From: Desulfopila sp. IMCC35008
GTDB taxonomy: Bacteria; Desulfobacterota; Desulfobulbia; Desulfobulbales; Desulfocapsaceae
Direction of reading: 5' to 3'
DNA: 64,000 bases
NCBI RefSeq assembly: GCF_010646885.2
Contig: NZ_CP050700.1
Coordinates: forward strand, 2,754,501-2,818,500
The translations under genes were made by a program, and so were the position numbers. Below are positions 61,834 through 64,000 of the stretch, in pieces. Under the pieces are notes generated by a model that did not search any database, was not told the DNA's origin, and saw only the letters and a list, made by a program, of their open reading frames with translations. Positions within the stretch are counted from its first letter, which is position 1. Every line of letters begins with the position of its first letter.

Positions 61834-64000
61834 TTATCCTTCATCCAGCACTTTCCTTACAAGAACGGCAAGATCCTTTTTAGCCAGAGGCTTCATCGCA
61901 AACCCTTTTATTCCATATATTCTCGCCTTTTCTTCCGAAACCTGATTGCTGAAACCTGTGCAGAGAATGATCGGCAGATCTGGGCGTATCTGCAATATGC
62001 GTCGTGCCAGGTCACTTCCAGTCATACCAGGCATTGTCTGGTCGGTGATGACCAAATCAAAGCGGTCCGGCTGATCTTGTATGGTTTTTAGGGCCTCGAT
62101 GCTGTTTGTCTCCACGGTTACTCTATAACCGAGTCGCTCAAGCATAGTTTTTCCCATTTCGGCCAGCATTTCCTCATCATCAATAAAGAGAATACGTTCA
62201 ACACCAGTTTGGATTAACTCAAAAGATGTTCTTTCAGCGATTGATGGCGCCGCAACTGCATGGACAGGTAGATATACATTAAAAATTGTCCCTTCACCCG
62301 GTGAACTTTTACAGGAAACAAAGCCACCAGATTTCTTTGCTATGCCATGGATAATGGCGAGACCCATCCCTGTTCCTTGGCCTACCTCTTTTGTAGTGAA
62401 GAATGGATCAAAAATTTTATCCATGATTTCAGGTGCTATTCCTGGGCCTGAATCTCCGACAGAGATTTCAACAAAATGTCCAGGCTGCACGTACGGTTCA
62501 CTGACCAAGTCGACCGGGGTGAATTCTCTGTTTTTAAGAGAAATGTTGAGAGTGCCACCTGTTTCTTCCATGGCGTGAAAAGCATTGGTGCCAAGATTAG
62601 TTATTACTTGATGAATCTGAATTGGATCTGCGAGAACCAGTCCCACCTCAGGGGCGATTTCTTGCTGGATGTCAATAGTCCTGGGTAGTGATGCACGAAG
62701 CATTTTCATTGCTTCTTTTACAATTAAAGCTGGCTGCACAACTCTTTCTTCGGACTCTGCTTGGCGACTAAAGGCTAGAATTTGCTTGACCAGCTCTTTT
62801 GCCCTGTGGCTCGCTTCGACGACTCGATCGATATCGTTTCTCATCGCCGATCCTGCTGGGCAACCCTCCTGAACCATTTCTGCGTATCCAAGGATTGCAC
62901 CAAGAATGTTATTAAAATCATGGGCGATTCCACCAGCAAGTGTGCCAATGGACTCCATTTTTTGAGACTGTCGCAGCTGTTCTTCCAATCGTCTCTGTTC
63001 AGAAATGTCCCGTAAAAGGTTGATTGTCGCAGGTCGACCCTCCCATATCGTCAGGGCAGCACTGATCTGGACCCACAATTCGTAACCCGATTTATTAATG
63101 ATCCTAAACTCATAATTTCCCGGAGGGTTTTCTCCATTGAGTCTCTGCCGGTGTCTCTGGACAACCATTTTTCTATCTTCAGGATGAATTAAATTAGTAA
63201 ACGGAAACGTTGCCAATTCCTCCTCAGTGTATCCCAAGATTGCATACGTTTTAGGATTTGGGAATTTAATGGTTTCATCCTGGGCTATAAATATCATCTC
63301 ATTTGCAGTTTCAACCAAAAGGCGATATTTTTCTTCACTCTCTGAAAGATTTTTTTCTGTCCTCTGACGTTCTTTAATTTCCTGCTCAAGTTGGATATTG
63401 GCAAGACTGATTCTAGAAATATAGGTGGCAAGTTTAGTTAAAAAACTCATCAAATGATTTATAGTTTCACGGCTGTACTGCGGTATTTTTTTAAATGCCT
63501 CTAAATAGGCTTTCTTGTCAAATCCATATTTTTCAGCCTGTTTTACAAATTGTTTTTCATCAATATGCTCATCATCATAAAAAAATTGTCCGGTAAATAT
63601 ATTCCCAAGGTGTTTGGTCCCGACATAGAGAGGAGTAACAACATCATTTAGACCATTTTTACATTTGTAGTCTCTATATTCTCCTGCTTTGAGATTCTTT
63701 GCTAAGAAGAGATCACTTTCAGTACAATTGTGGCTTGTTTGAGGATTCTTTCTATGAAATTTGGTACAGATATCCTGCCATCCGGTCGCTTCGATTACTT
63801 TGCCATTGAGATCAAGGATGGCTGTCGCCATACCCGTCAGAGAGCAAAAATCATCCATGATTGACTGTATTTCATCAACACCAATCAAAGAACCAAGATC
63901 AATTACTTGTAAAGGATCTTGGCGAATTGTATTTGAGTGAATTATTCCTGCCGACCCTTCACTGTTTTTAGTTGAGGAAACTTTTTCTACATGGGCTTGA
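61834..64000 (-). CDS. PocR-PAS hybrid histidine kinase (N-terminus beyond window)
   Basis: The frame is open from 61834 to the right edge, with no ATG before it, so the start is outside. From the edge: about 37 residues of linker, then a PocR-type ligand-binding domain (about 40-195; CTESDLFLAKNLKAG, YKCKNGLNDVVTPL), coiled coil, PAS/PAC (about 220-345), HisKA with GGIAHDFNNILGAI, HATPase (TNLGTNAFHAM, GTGMGLAIIHGI) and receiver (LFIDDEEML, ITDQTMPGMTG, AMKPLAK). PocR domains bind small molecules such as 1,3-propanediol in their namesake, and here possibly a hydrocarbon derivative. A TTG at 63888 could be a start but lacks a ribosome site. Confidence 0.9.
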   Translation of the reverse strand, partial: QAHVEKVSSTKNSEGSAGIIHSNTIRQDPLQVIDLGSLIGVDEIQSIMDDFCSLTGMATAILDLNGKVIEATGWQDICTKFHRKNPQTSHNCTESDLFLAKNLKAGEYRDYKCKNGLNDVVTPLYVGTKHLGNIFTGQFFYDDEHIDEKQFVKQAEKYGFDKKAYLEAFKKIPQYSRETINHLMSFLTKLATYISRISLANIQLEQEIKERQRTEKNLSESEEKYRLLVETANEMIFIAQDETIKFPNPKTYAILGYTEEELATFPFTNLIHPEDRKMVVQRHRQRLNGENPPGNYEFRIINKSGYELWVQISAALTIWEGRPATINLLRDISEQRRLEEQLRQSQKMESIGTLAGGIAHDFNNILGAILGYAEMVQEGCPAGSAMRNDIDRVVEASHRAKELVKQILAFSRQAESEERVVQPALIVKEAMKMLRASLPRTIDIQQEIAPEVGLVLADPIQIHQVITNLGTNAFHAMEETGGTLNISLKNREFTPVDLVSEPYVQPGHFVEISVGDSGPGIAPEIMDKIFDPFFTTKEVGQGTGMGLAIIHGIAKKSGGFVSCKSSPGEGTIFNVYLPVHAVAAPSIAERTSFELIQTGVERILFIDDEEMLAEMGKTMLERLGYRVTVETNSIEALKTIQDQPDRFDLVITDQTMPGMTGSDLARRILQIRPDLPIILCTGFSNQVSEEKARIYGIKGFAMKPLAKKDLAVLVRKVLDEG

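Overview
The window looks like a chromosomal stretch of a sulfate-reducing Desulfobacterota (Desulfobulbales-like) bacterium. The clues are a DsrD-type winged-helix protein, a PEP-CTERM secreted protein, many sigma-54 (-24/-12) promoters, large PAS-rich hybrid kinases, fused CheB-CheR proteins, and base composition close to 50% G+C. No tRNA, rRNA, CRISPR array or intact transposase was seen.

Layout. 1-8250 (minus) is a cyclic beta-1,2-glucan synthase whose C-terminus runs off the left edge. It is followed (still minus) by hflC, hflK, a B12-binding radical SAM protein, an ABM-type monooxygenase and a small coiled-coil protein. At 12.7-13.0 kb a bidirectional regulatory region fires this minus cluster and a plus cluster (GlsB-like membrane protein, DUF2254 protein, a 143-aa protein). 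A hybrid histidine kinase follows at 15.5-17.7 kb. 18.0-21.2 kb is decayed: a heavy-metal P-type ATPase with two frameshifts is fused by deletion to a headless disulfide oxidoreductase that carries an internal stop. Then come a ZraP-like periplasmic protein, two small unknown proteins, a SLC13-type permease, a broken NhaP antiporter, a PEP-CTERM protein, and a four-gene minus operon of very small proteins. A PAS sigma-54 activator and the first CheB-CheR fusion follow. 35.4-45.9 kb holds further clusters of small stress or membrane proteins (DsrD-like, DUF3096, coiled-coil, DUF883/YqjD, YqjE, AI-2E transporter, BON lipoprotein, lmo0937 family, hemolysin III) and a Pat-type acetyltransferase/ADP-forming acyl-CoA synthetase. 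46-64 kb is a signalling block: a second PAS sigma-54 activator, a diguanylate cyclase, a 1735-aa AAA-ATPase/PAS/hybrid kinase, a second CheB-CheR-PAS protein, another PAS hybrid kinase, and a PocR-PAS hybrid kinase running off the right edge.

The most striking discovery is a regulon that links these scattered small-gene clusters. Eight tandem pairs of a 14-bp palindrome (best form GGTCATATATGACC), with starts 17 or 18 bp apart, lie in seven intergenic regions. In seven of eight promoter pairings the near edge of the pair is 101-103 bp from the first base of a sigma-54 promoter; the eighth is at 87 bp with a weaker -12 box. Targets are almost all small membrane, coiled-coil, lipoprotein or secreted proteins. 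The PAS sigma-54 activator at 30.3 kb is next to one site pair and is the best local candidate for the controlling protein. A second unexplained structure is a diverged intergenic repeat family, with three copies between the signalling genes at 49, 55 and 61.5 kb; one copy abuts a truncated hemerythrin gene.
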